From contig OY720344.1 in NCBI GenBank assembly GCA_963082975.1, forward strand, positions 8,977,580 to 9,041,579: a stretch of 64,000 nucleotides of DNA, given 5' to 3'. A model generated the notes under the pieces. The model ran no database searches. It was not told the origin of the DNA and saw only the letters and a list, made by a program, of their open reading frames with translations. The stretch is from Labia minor. Its lineage: Eukaryota > Arthropoda > Insecta > Dermaptera > Spongiphoridae. Positions 23,090 to 37,100 of this stretch are shown here, piece after piece; the first letter of the stretch is position 1, and every line of letters begins with the position of its first letter. A program made the translations under genes and the position numbers.

Positions 23090-23865
23090 TCATTTTCAAA
23101 TTTCATTATAATATAATAATAATAATAATAATTCATATATTTATATAATATACATATATAATCTATATATTATATAAATGATTAGATTATTATAGATATA
23201 CAATATATTATTTAAAAGGATTTCAATTTTATTTTAAATTCAATGAATATCTTTACAAGTATTCACCAAATAATATTTTGAGGAGAAGATACTTTTGTTA
23301 ATTTGAATAAATAATTGAATAAATAATAATAATTTTGATTGGGTAATATCTAATAGTAATGATTCAAAATAAAAATATTAAGTAATATATAAAATATAAT
23401 GAAATTATTAATAGAATGAAAATTAAATTAAAGTACTAACTTTTCGAGAAACTATAATAACTATCATCAATATTAAAATTTATTTGATGTTCATTAAAAG
23501 GAATCCAAAATTATTATTTTAAATTATGAATATACAATAATATATTTGAATATATATATAATTATTTATTTATTTATATAACATGCTAATTTGTATGTTT
23601 GTGGATGAAAATATATTCCTACGCTTATACGCTTTTTATTAAGTTGACTTTTCTATCTGTCTGTAATGTTAATAATTTGTAATTGGATTTAAGCCCGCTT
23701 CTAGTTGAGCGATGAAACGTATATTGAAAGTCGATGACGATACTATGCGCCTACGCTTTTTTGATGCGCATATGTAAAGGATAATATACAAGGTTTAATT
23801 AATATTTTATTTTCTATTTTTTTAGGGATATTTAATTAAAAAGTGTGTATATTAAAAAGCTTTTT
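23090..23865. other. AT-rich intergenic region
   Basis: Includes (AAT)n and (TA)n microsatellites. No genes or clear elements seen. Confidence 0.5.
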
Positions 23866-24462
23866 TATTAATTTATTCACTGATGACACTAGAGTTCTAG
23901 CATTTGGAAAAGATGAAGAAGAAGCTACCCGTTTGTAGAAAAGACTGAACAAAATTAATAATGGACATCCCAGTGAAAAATAAAATTAAATGAGAGTAAA
24001 TCAACTCATAAATCGTGCAATCAAAAACATATCAGTGTACATAAACATACAAATTATAAAACATGCTAATACAACCAAATATTTAGGAATTAATCTGAAT
24101 CCCAAAATAAGATGGAACCAACATATAAAAATTAAATATAGAAAAATGTACTGGCTAATGGGCTGACGAGAGAAAATAAACTCAGAATTTATAAACCAAT
24201 TATAAGACTTATATGGACTTAAGGAGTCCAACTCTGGGGTGCTCCAAACCAATAAATATAGAAATAATACAAAAAATTAAAAATAAAATACAAAGGAACA
24301 CTGTTGGAGCTTCTTTGTATATACGAAATAAAGATCTACATAAAGATGTAAACATCGAGATGGTTGACAAATTGATAAGGAAATATGCAAGACAACATAA
24401 GAAGTGGCTGCAGACACACCATCAAGTCTCATATTAAGACAATGCAAGGAAGACTGATACAT
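23866..24462 (+). mobile_element. Jockey-like LINE relic (3' end of reverse transcriptase)
   Basis: Frames with several stops carry FTDDTRVLAFGK (the DD of the RT), ANTTKYLGINLNPKIRWNQHI, then LIWTYGVQLWGAPN and KIQRNTVGA with RNKDLHKDVNIEMV. This order (TKYLG, W..HI, PIWTYGIQLWG, I..FQ.K.LR) is typical of the C-terminus of Jockey-clade non-LTR retrotransposons. It ends just before a poly-T tract. Dead copy. Confidence 0.8.
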
Positions 24463-24479
24463 TTTTTTTTTTTTGTTTT

Positions 24480-25853
24480 TTATTACGTTTTTATTTTTAT
24501 AATTATATAAAATTAAGAATATTACTTATTAATCTTTAAAAAAATTAGTTTTAATTGTTTAAGTGAATAAGAAAAAAATTGATTTTAATTTCAAAAAGAG
24601 AAATAATTTTGTAAATTTATACACTTTTTTAGTGTATATTTTTCAAGTTAATATTTTTTTAATTTTATATGCAGAATGAGGATGATATAACTACTTATAT
24701 CTACTTATTATAAGTAAATAAGTAAATATACATTCACCGATAAATGTTTACTCTGAACAATGAGAAAACTATGAAAATTCAATTTTATTATTTGTTATTA
24801 TTATTAATCTGGTTTTCACTACTGGTCTCAGGGGTCTACAAGAGTGCAATTTAACTGTTCAGGGAGGCAAAGAAAAAAATTGATAAAATTGAGTTCAAAA
24901 ACAGTAGTTTTGAAACAAATATAAATTTTTAATATTAAAAATTTTGTTTATATAACATAGGGGGGGGGGGGCATTTTAAGTGGATGGAGACTGGTTGAGA
25001 GGTTGAGAGGCACCTTCCAATAATAAAATTCTTTCTCATTAGAAATTTCAATATAAAATTTAAAATGTTTGATCTTTTTTCACAATATATATTAAAAAAT
25101 TACATAATAGTTATAATTATTACTTTTATGTTAAAATTATTTATCATAAAAAAAAGATTTTAGATTCAAAATTTTTAATTTTATCCCCTAAATGTTTTTT
25201 TCAATTATTTATAAATAAATAAATTTATTTAAATTTTAATATAATTATTACTACTTTGTGATCATATGATAGATTAACTTTTAATAAAACTTTAATAAAA
25301 TAAAATAAAAATTAATAAAAAAAATCAAAATTTAAAATATTTTATTAGGTATTTAAAAATATTTTAATTTTATTTAAAGATTATATTAAAAATTATAAAA
25401 TATTGAAATTATGAAAAACAATTTTATAAATTTCATTTGAAATTTAATTCTCTCTTCATCAAAAATAAATAAATAAAAAATTTCAATAATATTATTATTA
25501 AATAATTATTCATAACACTAATATTAACTATTTTTGATAATGACAACGTCCATATGATTTATGATGGATTATATTAATTATTAAAGAGATCTCAAATTCA
25601 TTTTACATAAATCATATTAATAATTAATGATAATGGAAAAGAAATTATTTCTTAAATTTATTCGAAATAGACATGTACCATAACATTTAATCATTTATAT
25701 TTTACTTACATTTTCATTCAATTTTTTATTAAAAATAGTAAAAAAGCTTGTTTTAGATGCAAACTCATTAATCTTCGTCAAAACTCAATATTATAAATGA
25801 TATTAAACAAATACTTGTCTGTTAAATTTATCAAAATTTTTCTTAAACCTAAA
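24480..25853. other. AT-rich intergenic region
   Basis: No gene recognised. A G-run at 24961-24970 followed by GCATTTTAAGTGG may be a transposon end. The remainder is the upstream region of the first gustatory receptor. Confidence 0.5.
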
Positions 25854-26932
25854 ATGGATTTCCTTAACGACATCAATCCAATTTTAAGATTTTCACAATT
25901 TTTTTTTCTTTGGCCTATCTCCTTAGATATTTCCAAAAGACATTTTAAAATCTCCTGGATTTGAATGATTTTTAGTATTTTATTAGTTTTGACAATATCG
26001 ACTTTGCAAATTGGTTTTATTGGAGTCTTGTCTGATTATGATTCTACGATCATAATGAATTTTACGAATATTATTGAAAATGTTTTTAATATTCAAGGAC
26101 TCTTAATTTCTTATTTAACATTTTTATGGAAAACACCTAAAATATGTGATTTTCTAAATAATTTAATAGCACTTCCCGATCAAATAATAGTATCCCCAAA
26201 AAAATGGATTACTCTCTTTCGATTAAATTGTTTTCATATTATTTTTAATTTAGTAGTAGTAACAACAATTATTGGAATAGATTTTTCATATAAATTTTTA
26301 TTGTATCAATCATTTTGTTGTGAATTTATGGATGTATTGGATTACTTTTTATTTGGTTTTAATGAAATTATTTTATTTCATAGTTGTTATACTTTTACAA
26401 TCATTGTAAGTATTATTCACAACATGTTAAAAAATATCAATGAAGCTTTATCCAATCCTATTGGACTACCTTTTCTTCGCTACTTATCCAGAAAACATTT
26501 TTTGCTTTTTAAAATGATTGATCAATTGAATAATATTTTTTCTTTGATCTTACTACATGTCGTCACTTGTGGATTTATTGTTATTTCTACTAGTCTTTTC
26601 GGACTTATAATGGAGTTTACTCATCATGGCACAATTACACTTATTATCTATGCCTCATGGTTAACTTTTTATCTTTTGAAAACGTTACTTATTATACGTA
26701 CTTGTGGATGGACGATAGAAACTGTAAGTTATTGCTTACATTTATTATCAAATTGTGCATAATAGCATTCATTTTTGACTTAATAATTTAAACAAAATCC
26801 TCTCTTTTTATTCAAGATTTTTTAGTTACTAGTAAAATAATTCAATATATATTTTTTTTTTAGAGTAACGTAATAACTCAACAGATTAATAGACTATTGA
26901 TGAATAAAAATGGTCCAAAAATGATCGCAGAA

Positions 26933-27491
26933 GTAAGAATAAATTTATTTTTCCCATTTACTATGAAATTTATTTTATAAATCTTAATTATAATGTTGAT
27001 CATCATCATCCTAAAATAAACATTTAGTTATTTAATGGAATATTATAATTTTTGATATGTTGCAAATACATTATAAATTCATTTATTAATTTTGTTTACC
27101 CATTCATTTATTATTTAATTAATTTCCCTTAAAGATTAGTCTTTTGTTTGTAAACTACGAGAGCAGGTCTTTTTGAATTTCCCGTCTTTTAAATGAAATA
27201 TTAACACTGCTCCACTCAACAGGCAACTTTCAGCAGTCTTCTGTCGAAATGGGTCTTTTAGTTTTTGTTTGTCATCCATTAATAGCAGACTACCTCGTGA
27301 TTTGAGAAGGAAATGTAAAAAAGTGAATTTCGTGTCCTCATTAAGCATTATTAACATCACAGAAACCGAGTTTTAATTATTAATTTTTTATCCAAATTTG
27401 TAATAAATTGGAAGAGAATATAATTGAAAAAATGACTCAGTTTAGAGATTTATTTAATTAATATTTTAAATATGTCTATATATTTTTTCAG
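26933..27491 (+). other. Receptor intron 2 with a GC-richer island
   Basis: Positions 27130-27365 have clearly higher GC than the surrounding intron. I found no terminal repeats and no domain; the minus-strand frame there is unrecognised. Confidence 0.4.
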
Positions 27492-28017
27492 CTAAATTTA
27501 TTTTCAATTCGACAACTTCAATATAAACTAGAATTTAGTATATATGGATTTTTTAAAATTGATTTTAATCTTCTGTTTAAGGTATGCTTATAACTATACT
27601 AATTTCATATAATTCATTTTTGCATTATTTATTCATTATTCATTTTTATTTATCTTTAATGAGATTTTAAAAATGGATCTTTTATAATTTATTTTTCAGT
27701 GTTAATTTAAATTTTTTATTAAATTGAATTCTTCTACTTTCATTCACAGTTTATTTCTATTGATACATATCTAATACTAGGTTAATGTCTGTTTATGTTT
27801 TCTATACATATATATCTCCAAGAGTCTCACGTTAATTTAACCAAAATTCTCTATTTAAAGTTTTCCTTTCAGAAATCAATATTTAAATATAGAATATAGC
27901 AGTGATTCTCAACCACTGTCCCGCGGCACTTTAGTGTGCGGAGAGATTTTCAAAGGCTACGAGGCTAAGCTTTTTTTTTCCAAATTTTTTCAATTTGGTT
28001 CTAAAAAAAAAATAAGT

Positions 28018-28085
28018 TGACCTGTGGCCAGGCTCAGAACCGACCGACGGTTTGAAATAAATTAATTTCCAGCTACAGAAACAAT
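28018..28085 (-). mobile_element. Helentron-like family 2, 3' terminal piece
   Basis: TGTGGCCAGGCTCAGAACCG then ACCGACGGTTTGAAATAAATTAA matches the 3' end seen at 4678-4735. The following GC-rich GGGGGCTCCGCCCCC at about 28205-28219 may belong to the same element. Confidence 0.6.
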
Positions 28086-28399
28086 TTCAAATAATTTTAA
28101 TATATCTATTAATGCGATAAAAAACAGATATGGATAGAACATAAATATTTTTAATTTTATTTTATTTATAACTAGCTGCTCAGAGCTCCTTCGTCGCTCT
28201 TCACATCTAGACGGGGGCTCCGCCCCCTGTACCCCCGAGTGATACATAGTATTTGGTTGAAAGTAGTAAAAGGTTTTCATCCATTTTGTTTCAAACAATG
28301 TATAACATAAAACATTCATTTCTTATTGTGTGATTATTTAAAATATATTTTAATTTATTTAGTAAATTAATTATATATATTATTATTGAATATGTTATA

Positions 28400-29370
28400 T
28401 CTATCTACTCGAAAGTTCTTGGCAGCTACAACCACATTTCTCCAAGTGTCCCCGGTGACCTCATCTTTCTTTGGCCAATAAATGCTGGAAAGAATAATCT
28501 GAATCTACTCTCATCTCCCAGGGTCATAGACCATGCGTGGCTCAACGGTACTCGAAAGTTCTTGGCAGCTACAACCACATTTCTCCAAGTGTCCTTATCC
28601 TGAGCCTCTGTTCCATCTCTCGTACGTCATTCCCTGATGTACTCATCTTTCTTTGGCCCATAAATGCTGGGGAGAATCCTATTCTCAAATACTCTGAATC
28701 CACTCTCATCTCCTAAGATCATAGACCATGTCTCACACTCATATAATACAACAGACAAAATAATTGTTTTATATATTTTAATTTTCATTCCCTTTTATAA
28801 TAATTTTGATGAGATAAGCCTCTTTACTGCATGATAACAGGCGTTTCCCGATTGCAACTTCGATTTAAATTCTTCTCAAATATTATTATCCTTCGTGATT
28901 ACATTCAATTTTTCTACATATTCAAATTCTACATTTTGTATGTTAATACTGCTCCTGTTTGTTTCTAAATATATTTAGTTATCATTATTCATTTCAAACC
29001 TCATCTCTTTTCCTACCTCGATTAATTTTTCCTCGCTATCTGTAATTGCAATTGCCGAATCTCCTATTATATTTAAGTCGTCTGGGTCACCTAATATTTG
29101 ACAATTGATTTCCGCATCTTACTCTTTCTTTACTACCTTCAAGATAAATTTTAAGATCAAAATTTGAAAAAGTTTATCCGGATCTATTGAGTCATGCGTA
29201 GGTTTTACTAAAGTCTACAAATAATTAGTGAACAGAGATATTGAATTCGCGGTTTTTTTAATATCTGTCATAATGAAAATATCTTAATTAATGTTGATCG
29301 ATTTGGCATGAACCCTCAATGATATCGTCTAATATTTCCTCCGCCTATAGTTTATAAGTATTGTATATGT
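28400..29370 (-). mobile_element. Non-LTR retrotransposon fragment (same family as 47455-49035)
   Basis: Reverse complement of the LINE 3' region, decayed. The segment CTCGAAAGTTCTTGGCAGCT occurs twice (about 28408 and 28552), so it is locally duplicated. Followed by the C-terminal coding remnant and part of the RT. Many stops and deletions. Confidence 0.8.
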
Positions 29371-29935
29371 TATAATAGAGTATAATATTTCTTGATCATT
29401 TCATTTCGATATTTTAATTTCATTGCTTGATTTTTATTGATTATTTTTAATTATAATAAAATTTGAGAAAATGCAAAGTTAGAGACTTGAGACAATTTAT
29501 AAAAATTAACGGTATAAAAATATTGATTAAAACTAAAGATAAATTAATAATATATACATTCATTAATAGTATTAATTTAAATTAATGGATTTATTTGATT
29601 TTTTATTATTAAGTTCATTTATTACAGAGGTATATAAGAATATTGTGATGTAATTTCATAGAAATCGTTTCTTATTTTTTGATGTTTATAATTCTAAATT
29701 ACCGGTAAAGTGTCGGTTAAGTAGGAAATTTCTTTTTTGTTTGTTTCTATGACAGCAAAAAAGTAAACAAATTACATACATACATACATACATACAAACA
29801 CTCTCCTTTATATATATAGATATATATATATGCAAGACCAGGATGTGACGTCATGAATGGCTGGATGGCGTCATATAATTTTAAATTAAGAAAAAAACTG
29901 CAGATGATTTTTCCCGAGGATAAAACCAATACAAA

Positions 29936-30293
29936 GTGCATGATTCGTGGAGATATGCAAAAAATCTCATGTGAAATTTGGTGTGAAAATAACCCTTCCC
30001 TTCTTATCGTCGATCGGTAATACTACCACTTCCGGTTTCCGGATATACACCAAAAGTTTATCAATTCATCATACTGATGCATTAAGTAAATATACCAAAT
30101 CTCATCAAAATTCGTTGAGCCGTTCAAGCTGTACACATCTATACGGACGGACGGACAGACGGACAGACATCATGCTATAAATACTTTTTTCTGTTAACAA
30201 AATACATGATTCGTGGAGATATGTAAAAATCTCCACATGTGAAATTTGGTGTGAAAACAATACCTCTCTTAGTATCGTCTGTCGGTAAAAAGG
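29936..30293 (-). mobile_element. Helentron-like family 2, two 5' pieces in tandem
   Basis: One 5' end finishes at about 30020 (ATCGTCGATCGGTA) and a second, longer piece runs 30026-30293 with the GGACGGACGGACAGACGGAC microsatellite and ends ATCGTCTGTCGGTAAAAAG. CACCAAATTTCACATG and the CGGTTTCCGGATATACACC block match the copies at 4675 and 40778. Confidence 0.7.
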
Positions 30294-31104
30294 TAAAACA
30301 TTTTTGGGACTTGGTTCTTAAACATTTCCACTTTTTTCAAAATAGTAACTTTTACATTTATCTTTTTCTTTGTGTTCCGCCAAATTTTTAAACCGTTAAA
30401 AGTGTGCCGCGGTAAAAAAAAAGGATGAGAATCACTAGTATATAGTATTAAATATAGTATAAATAAAGCATAATTTTTAGATGTTCTAGCATAAACTTGA
30501 TAGGACATTTCCATACAGAGAATTTATAAATAAAAAATCTATTAATAATAAGAAATGTATTCAATAATTTAAATTTGTTATAATAATTAATAATGAATAG
30601 TTATTTAAATGGATATTTCTAAAAAATAAAATAATCAAATTATATTTCAGATGATTGGTTGTGTGGTAACATACTTGATTTATATGCTTCAATTTCAATT
30701 GGCTGATAAAGATTTTATATCTCATTATAATATAAAATTTTCTATTGGAAAAAATAATACCTCTAATTAAGTTATATATATATATATAGACCTATAATAA
30801 TAACATTATTATAAAAATAAATAATAATTAAATGAAATTACTTACTTTTCTTTTTATTGGTATATATTGGAAAATTCTCCAGCCTCTTTTTCACGACAAA
30901 AATGAATTATTATAGCTTGTTTTAATATTTTTTTGGTGATTTAGGATCTCATAAAATGCTAAAAACGTGTAATAATTTACCTTTTTTATTTGAAATAAAG
31001 AAATAATTTATATAATTTATTTAATTTTTTATTATTACCTATCATCCACTCTTCCTTATTGTCATGAGAGGAATTTCATTGGTTGAAAATTATATTTTAT
31101 ATCC

Positions 31105-31112
31105 TATATAAG
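31105..31112 (+). promoter_or_regulatory. TATA box of the secreted-peptide gene
   Basis: TATATAAG lies 60 bp upstream of the ATG at 31172, with a TTCAGCAATA initiator-like stretch about 25 bp after it. The spacing suits a short 5' UTR. Confidence 0.5.
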
Positions 31113-31171
31113 TTTGTGATTTCAGCAATATTATCTTTTAAAAATAACCAGTTCTTTTAAATAAAAAAAAC

Positions 31172-34100
31172 ATGAAATTTATATATTATATATTCATCAT
31201 CGCATATATTTTATTAAGTATGTATTTATAAAATATTATTAATATATTGTAGAAAAAAAGAATTTGAATAACCCGATTATAATTCGATTGTTATATTTAT
31301 AATATAACTATTTTATTTATTTTCTTTAAATTTTCTTCACACGTTTTTATATATTTCTCATTAAAAAAATCTAACAAATTATTATTTATAGAAAAAACTT
31401 CTATTAGCCACTCGTTAAGTATTTTTTTACTATCTCGCCAGAGATAGTATTGCGATCACGAAAATTTTCGATTTCGAGATTTTGATGTTTTTATAAGTTT
31501 TAAAGGTTCCTGAATCATTTTCACTAGGTTTGAGAAAAATGTCTCTCTCTCTCACTCTCTCTCTCTGTGTGTGTGTGTGTGTAGACAAGATTACGCAAAA
31601 ACGGTTTGAGCTAGAAATATGAAATTTGGTATAAGGGCATTATTCAAAATTCGTAGTTTTCTCTCAACTTTTGAGAAATGTAGCTCAACTGGAAGAGGGT
31701 CATTACCTGCAACGTTTTGATTTTTTTTCCTCTAAAGTGACCGTAAAAATAAAGATATATGTTTGATAATTTTTCGCATGATTAAAAATTGTATAAAACT
31801 GCTATATATAGAATTTCAGCTAGATGAATCGCTGAAAGTACTAGAATTAATTTTTTAATACTGCAAATCACGCGCCAACATGTGATGTGGTGCCATCAAC
31901 AAAGAGCCAAACATACGCTGGTTTAATAAATATTATTTATTAATTTTAATTTATAATTTATATTCAATTAAATTTAATTTAAAAATAATATATTATGTTA
32001 TTTCATCCAATTCAAAATGCGAGATAGTCGAGTGGAGACACTCCAGCTTATTATACACTTTTACTTAACTCACTTTGTCCGGTTGTACGCGGGTTGTCCG
32101 CGGCATTTTATAATCGATATTTCAACAACTTCCCGTCATTCAATCAACTTGAAATTTTGCATACGCGCTTGCTCCTGCTAATAATACACGAATCAATTGA
32201 AAAATCCACTGAATTATTTATCTATTAGTGGTAATTAATTAACTAAACTTTCATATGCGGAATATGGAATAGTTCACTATTTCAATTATAGATGGCGATA
32301 GCAGTTCCTGAGGTGCTCATTCCCTGTTTTAAATTAAAAGTTTTTGCAACACACATTATATTTACAAATGTCAAAACATCTCTAATTAACCACGTAATAT
32401 TTCTTCTTCTGGCCGATTAGAACTTCCAGGAATCGGTTTTCTTATAAAGGGTGTCCCAAAATTAACGCAAGATTTGAATTAAATAGAAAACACAGTTTTT
32501 AATCTTTTGATTGTAATTTTTTTAATGATTCATAAAGTACATAGGATAGGGTTATTTATGGAATAACACATCGGGCAAATGGCCTCCGCGGATTTGCATA
32601 CACATACGCACTCGTTTGTCGAAATTTTCCATGACCGTTCTGCATAAATGTGGCTGAATTTCGTTGATGCAACGTTGAATCTCCTCCTCCTTTAATGCAC
32701 GCGTAGTTGTGGGCTTATTGACGTAGACCTGTGATTTTAGATATCTCCATAAAAAGAAATCTAATGGTGTTAAATCACACGATCTAGGAGGCCAATTCTG
32801 TTCACCGAAACGAGAGAGTACACGACCTGGAAATGTCTCATGCAGTAATTGAAGTGTTTCACGGGCTGTATGGCATGTGGCACCGTCTTGTTGAAACCAC
32901 ATATTTAAACACTTCAATTACTGCATGAGACATTTCCAGGTAGTGTACTCTCTCGTTTCGGTGAACAGAATTGGCCTCCTAGATCGTGTGATTTAACACC
33001 ATTAGATTTCTTTTTATGGAGATATCTAAAATCACAGGTCTACGTCAATAAGCCCACAACTACGCGTGCATTAAAGGAGGAGGAGATTCAACGTTGCATC
33101 AACGAAATTCAGCCACATTTATGCAGAACGGTCATGGAAAATTTCGACAAACGAGTGCGTATGTGTATGCAAATCCGCGGAGGCCATTTGCCCGATGTGT
33201 TATTCCATAAATAACCCTATCCTATGTACTTTATGAATCATTAAAAAAATTACAATCAAAAGATTAAAAACTGTGTTTTCTATTTAATTCAAATCTTGCG
33301 TTAATTTTGGGACACCCTTTATATATATATAAAATAAACATACACATACATATTATATATATATATCTTATATATATATATATAAATTATATATATGTAA
33401 ATAAATTATATAAATAATAATAATAATATATATATATTATCAGAAATAAAAAGTTAGTAGTTAGTCTTGATTCTAACTTGATAGTGTCGTGATATTGCGA
33501 TTCTAACTTTCCAGTGTCTTGATAGTGTTTATTGTTGTGTATGTATTGAGCTCAAAAAACCTAAAAAATGAAAACCGAGCAGTTCTAGAGGCGCTGAACA
33601 CGACTAAAAAGTATAAAATAAATTTAAGTAAAAAGAAATATTTTTAAAAAATACACTTTACTTAAAATTGCACTAAAAAGTAAAAAATAAAATCATTGTA
33701 AAGTGTGTGCGCTCAAATTATAATAACACCGTAGAACATTTGCTTCCATTTGGTGTTATTATAATTTGAGCGCACACACTTTACAGTGATTTTATTTTTT
33801 ACTTTTTAGTGCAATTTTAAGTAAAGTGTATTTTTTAAAAAGATTTCTTTTTACTAAAATTTATTTTCTTAATATATTTATTTGAACTTATGTGTAGATT
33901 AACAATTAATTTTTTAAAAATTATTAAAAACAAAAGCTAAATTCGATTGCTGTCAATATTTATTATAAATTATGTTAATATATATATATATATATATTTT
34001 TAAGAGAGCATTTTATGAAAATTCAATATGAAATAATTTTTTTTATAATTTATATTTTATTTTAAAGAAATGGATAAAATAAGTCTCTTTAAGTCAATTC

Positions 34101-37100
34101 AAGATATAAAATTAATTTTTTATTCTTTAATAAAATAATATAAATAATATTATTGTTTCTTTATATTATCATGTATATTGGAGATATGATTTATTTTATA
34201 TTGCATATTTAATTATTTTATACTTATAAGGGTTTTATCAACTTCGCTTCATGTCTGTCTGTCTGTCTGTTCGCTCTTATGACAAAGTGAAATCGATTTT
34301 CCATCAACTTTAAATTGAAATAGACTTTTGAAAATTTTTATAGATATTTCAATGGATCCCTAGAAGGTATGGAAGAAATATAATTGAATTATAATTAATT
34401 AATTGTAATTTAATCAGTGATTATTTGCTTTAATATTTGAATTTTCATTTACGCCATCTGACGGATAAATATATATAAATGAGTCATAGTTAATTCGATA
34501 GTGTAGTCTGAAGAATGTAAATGTGTAAAGGGGTTTGAGTGGATGGGCCTTAGTTTGCGAGAAATTCGCTGGTTTCACTTTTCGCGCCTGTTAGTCCACT
34601 ATCCTTGTGTACAAATAAATAGTATGAAGCGTGGTGGGTAAACAAGCTAAGACGCCCCTCAATAAACTAAGTAATAAAATATACCTAAATTGTAAATAAT
34701 GTTATTATTTCGACAGTAGTTTTCAGGTTTTTATAAAAGCCATTTTCCTTAATAAAGTTAACCATATTACCATTAGCTGTATAATTAAATTTTATAAATT
34801 AAATTAGAAAAGTAAAGGAAACTTTTAGTATTTATTAAATTGTATATCCCATATGTGTCATCTTTGTAAATATCTATTGTATATTTATAAAGGAATTTTG
34901 TAATTGATTGCTACTAGTGCAATCGAAAAGTTGTGTATATTTTTTTTTTTTTTTTAATAAATTTACAATAACAAATATCAATATGTGGTTTTTTATTTAC
35001 AAAATTCCCTTATAAATAAAAACAGTCACCAAAGCTTTAATAATTTAATATCTATTGAATATTATAAAGCATATATAAACAAATATATATAACGTATACT
35101 AAATAATGAATGAATAGTATTAACACATAAAATCTTAACATAAAAGATATAGAATTCGAAAATGTAGAAAAATTTAAATACTTAGATTCTGTAATAACAA
35201 AAGATAATAATATTCGAGAAGAGTTCAAAGCGAGGTTACAATCGGGAAGCGCCTGTTATCATGCCATAGAGGGGCTTATCGCGTCAAAATTATTATCAAA
35301 GGGGATAAAAGTTAAAATATATAAAACAATTATTTTACCGGTTGTATTATATGGGTGTGAGGCATGGTCTATAACCTTAGGTGACGAGAGTAGATTTAGA
35401 GTATTTGAGAATAGGATTCTGCGAAGCATTTATGGGCCAAAGAAAGAGGAGGTCACTGGGGAATGGCGAAGATTGCATAACGAGGAATTGCATGATCTCT
35501 ATGCATCTCCAGATATAGTTAGAATTATAAAATCGAGAAGGCTGCGGTGGGCAGGATACGTGGCTAGAATGGGGGAGGAAAGAATGGCGAAAAATATATT
35601 TGTGTGGAGACCGAGTGGGAAACGACCGCTTGGAAACCAAGAACGCGGTGGGTGGATAATGTGGGAAAGGATGTGAGAGAAATGGGAGAGGAAAGGGATT
35701 GGAGGGTTTTGGCTCAGAATAGGGACGCTTGGAGGAGTGTGGTTGCTGCGGCCAAGAATTTTCGAGTTCCGTAGAGCTACAGAGATAGATAGATAGATAG
35801 AAATAACGAATGACCAGTAAAATATTTTCTATTTCAAATGTCAGGGCATATTCAAATGTCAGGTCATAATTGATCTCTTGTTTGTACGAACAATATTTAA
35901 AAACAGTAGTAAAACCTAACGTAAAGAATTAATTGTTAAGGGTGGCCAAAAAGATATTCGTATACATAATAAAAATTTTTGTAGACGATCAAAAGAAGCC
36001 AACACTTAATTGACAATTTAGGAAAGTTGGAGATGGAATAGCGAAATCCCATTAAGATGGATTTTGGATAGATGATAAAGAACTACAAAGATTAATTGCC
36101 AAATGATTAGAAAGGGGATCGTAACCGCTCAGAATTCTTCTTATTGCTGTTGAATGATTTTAAGGTAAATTTTAGAATTTTAGAATTTGATCAGCTTTGA
36201 ATATGTTTATAAGAAATGGGAGGGGGGGGGGGGCAGGTAGAATGAGAATGAAGTGAGTATAACCTTCAAGTATAAAAAAAATTATTTTTGCATTTTTTTG
36301 TTGTAGATAACAATGCTGAAGAAACGTATTGTCAAACTTTTTCATCAACAGGTTAATTGGTTTAATAATTATTTATAAAACTGTTCGTATATATTTTTTA
36401 AATTCTTCTTCTTAATTTTTAGAAGCTCCATTTGGAAATGAGATCAGTATAGAAAATAGTAGTTCAGGTAAAATTGTTTTTAATTTACTTATTATACTAA
36501 TTATTTAACTGCTAATAAAAGTAGAAAACATCATTCAAATTCAGACCATACTGATTTATGGACGTGGGTTCTGTAACCTCTTTTATAAACTTTTATTATA
36601 ATTACTAACTTTATATATATATAATTATTAAATTTATTTTATTTTTTATATATTAACAAAATTATTCAAATTTGCATATAAATCCATTGGTATTTTATTT
36701 AGATACCATGCTTTATTAATTTGACCAGCTGAGGGCTCCATTAATTTTCGGGTTTTTTTAGTTCGGATTGGATATAGAAAATTTAAAAAAATAATTAATT
36801 AAATAATTTCCCTATATCCAAACCGAACTAAAAAAACCGAAAATTAGGAATAAGTGAATAATTAGTGAATTAGTAAATGAAACATTACTTAATGGCTGCA
36901 CATTTCGACGTTCATAACCAGCTAATCTGTCAAACTTAAAAAAATCTTTATTTATCTCGTAAACTAAAAGACCCGCAAAAATTGTATTGGTTTCAGCCTT
37001 GGGAAAAATCATCTTTATTAGTTTTTTCTTAATTTAAAATAGGAAATTTAAATGACGTCAGCAACTACGTCAGACAGCGTTTTCTTAAATACAAAATATA

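Larger units (their letters stand above)
27901..30437. mobile_element. hAT-type element, expanded by nested insertions
   Basis: Ends CAGTGATTCTCAACCACTG..CCGCGGCACTTT and AAAGTGTGCCGCGG..GATGAGAATCACTA are inverted partners, flanked by GAATATAG (27893-27900) and GTATATAG (30438-30445), an 8-bp duplication with one mismatch. The CAGTGATTCTC..CCGCGGCAC terminus is typical of hAT elements. The interior lacks transposase and is filled by Helentron-like family 2 pieces and a LINE fragment. It sits in the last intron of the gustatory receptor. Confidence 0.8.
25854..30770 (+). pseudogene. Gustatory receptor (7tm_7) with in-frame TGA
   Basis: Four exons: 25854-26723, 26864-26932, 27492-27581, 30651-30770, all phase 0, GT-AG. 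The frame equals 382 codons with stop TGA at codon 37 (25962-25964), immediately followed by ATG at 25965. The C-terminus has the gustatory receptor signature TYLIYMLQF (residues 350-358), preceded by the typical LFSIRQLQYKLEFSIYGFFKID exon. Multiple hydrophobic segments fit seven spans. It aligns with the intact receptor at 40041 from the MDF start onward; the TGA falls just before membrane span 1. No GT in the exon upstream of the stop can splice it out. Options: a young pseudogene, translation from 25965 (345 residues), or read-through. Exon 1 corresponds to exons 1+2 of the paralogue, so one intron has been lost or gained. Confidence 0.85.
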
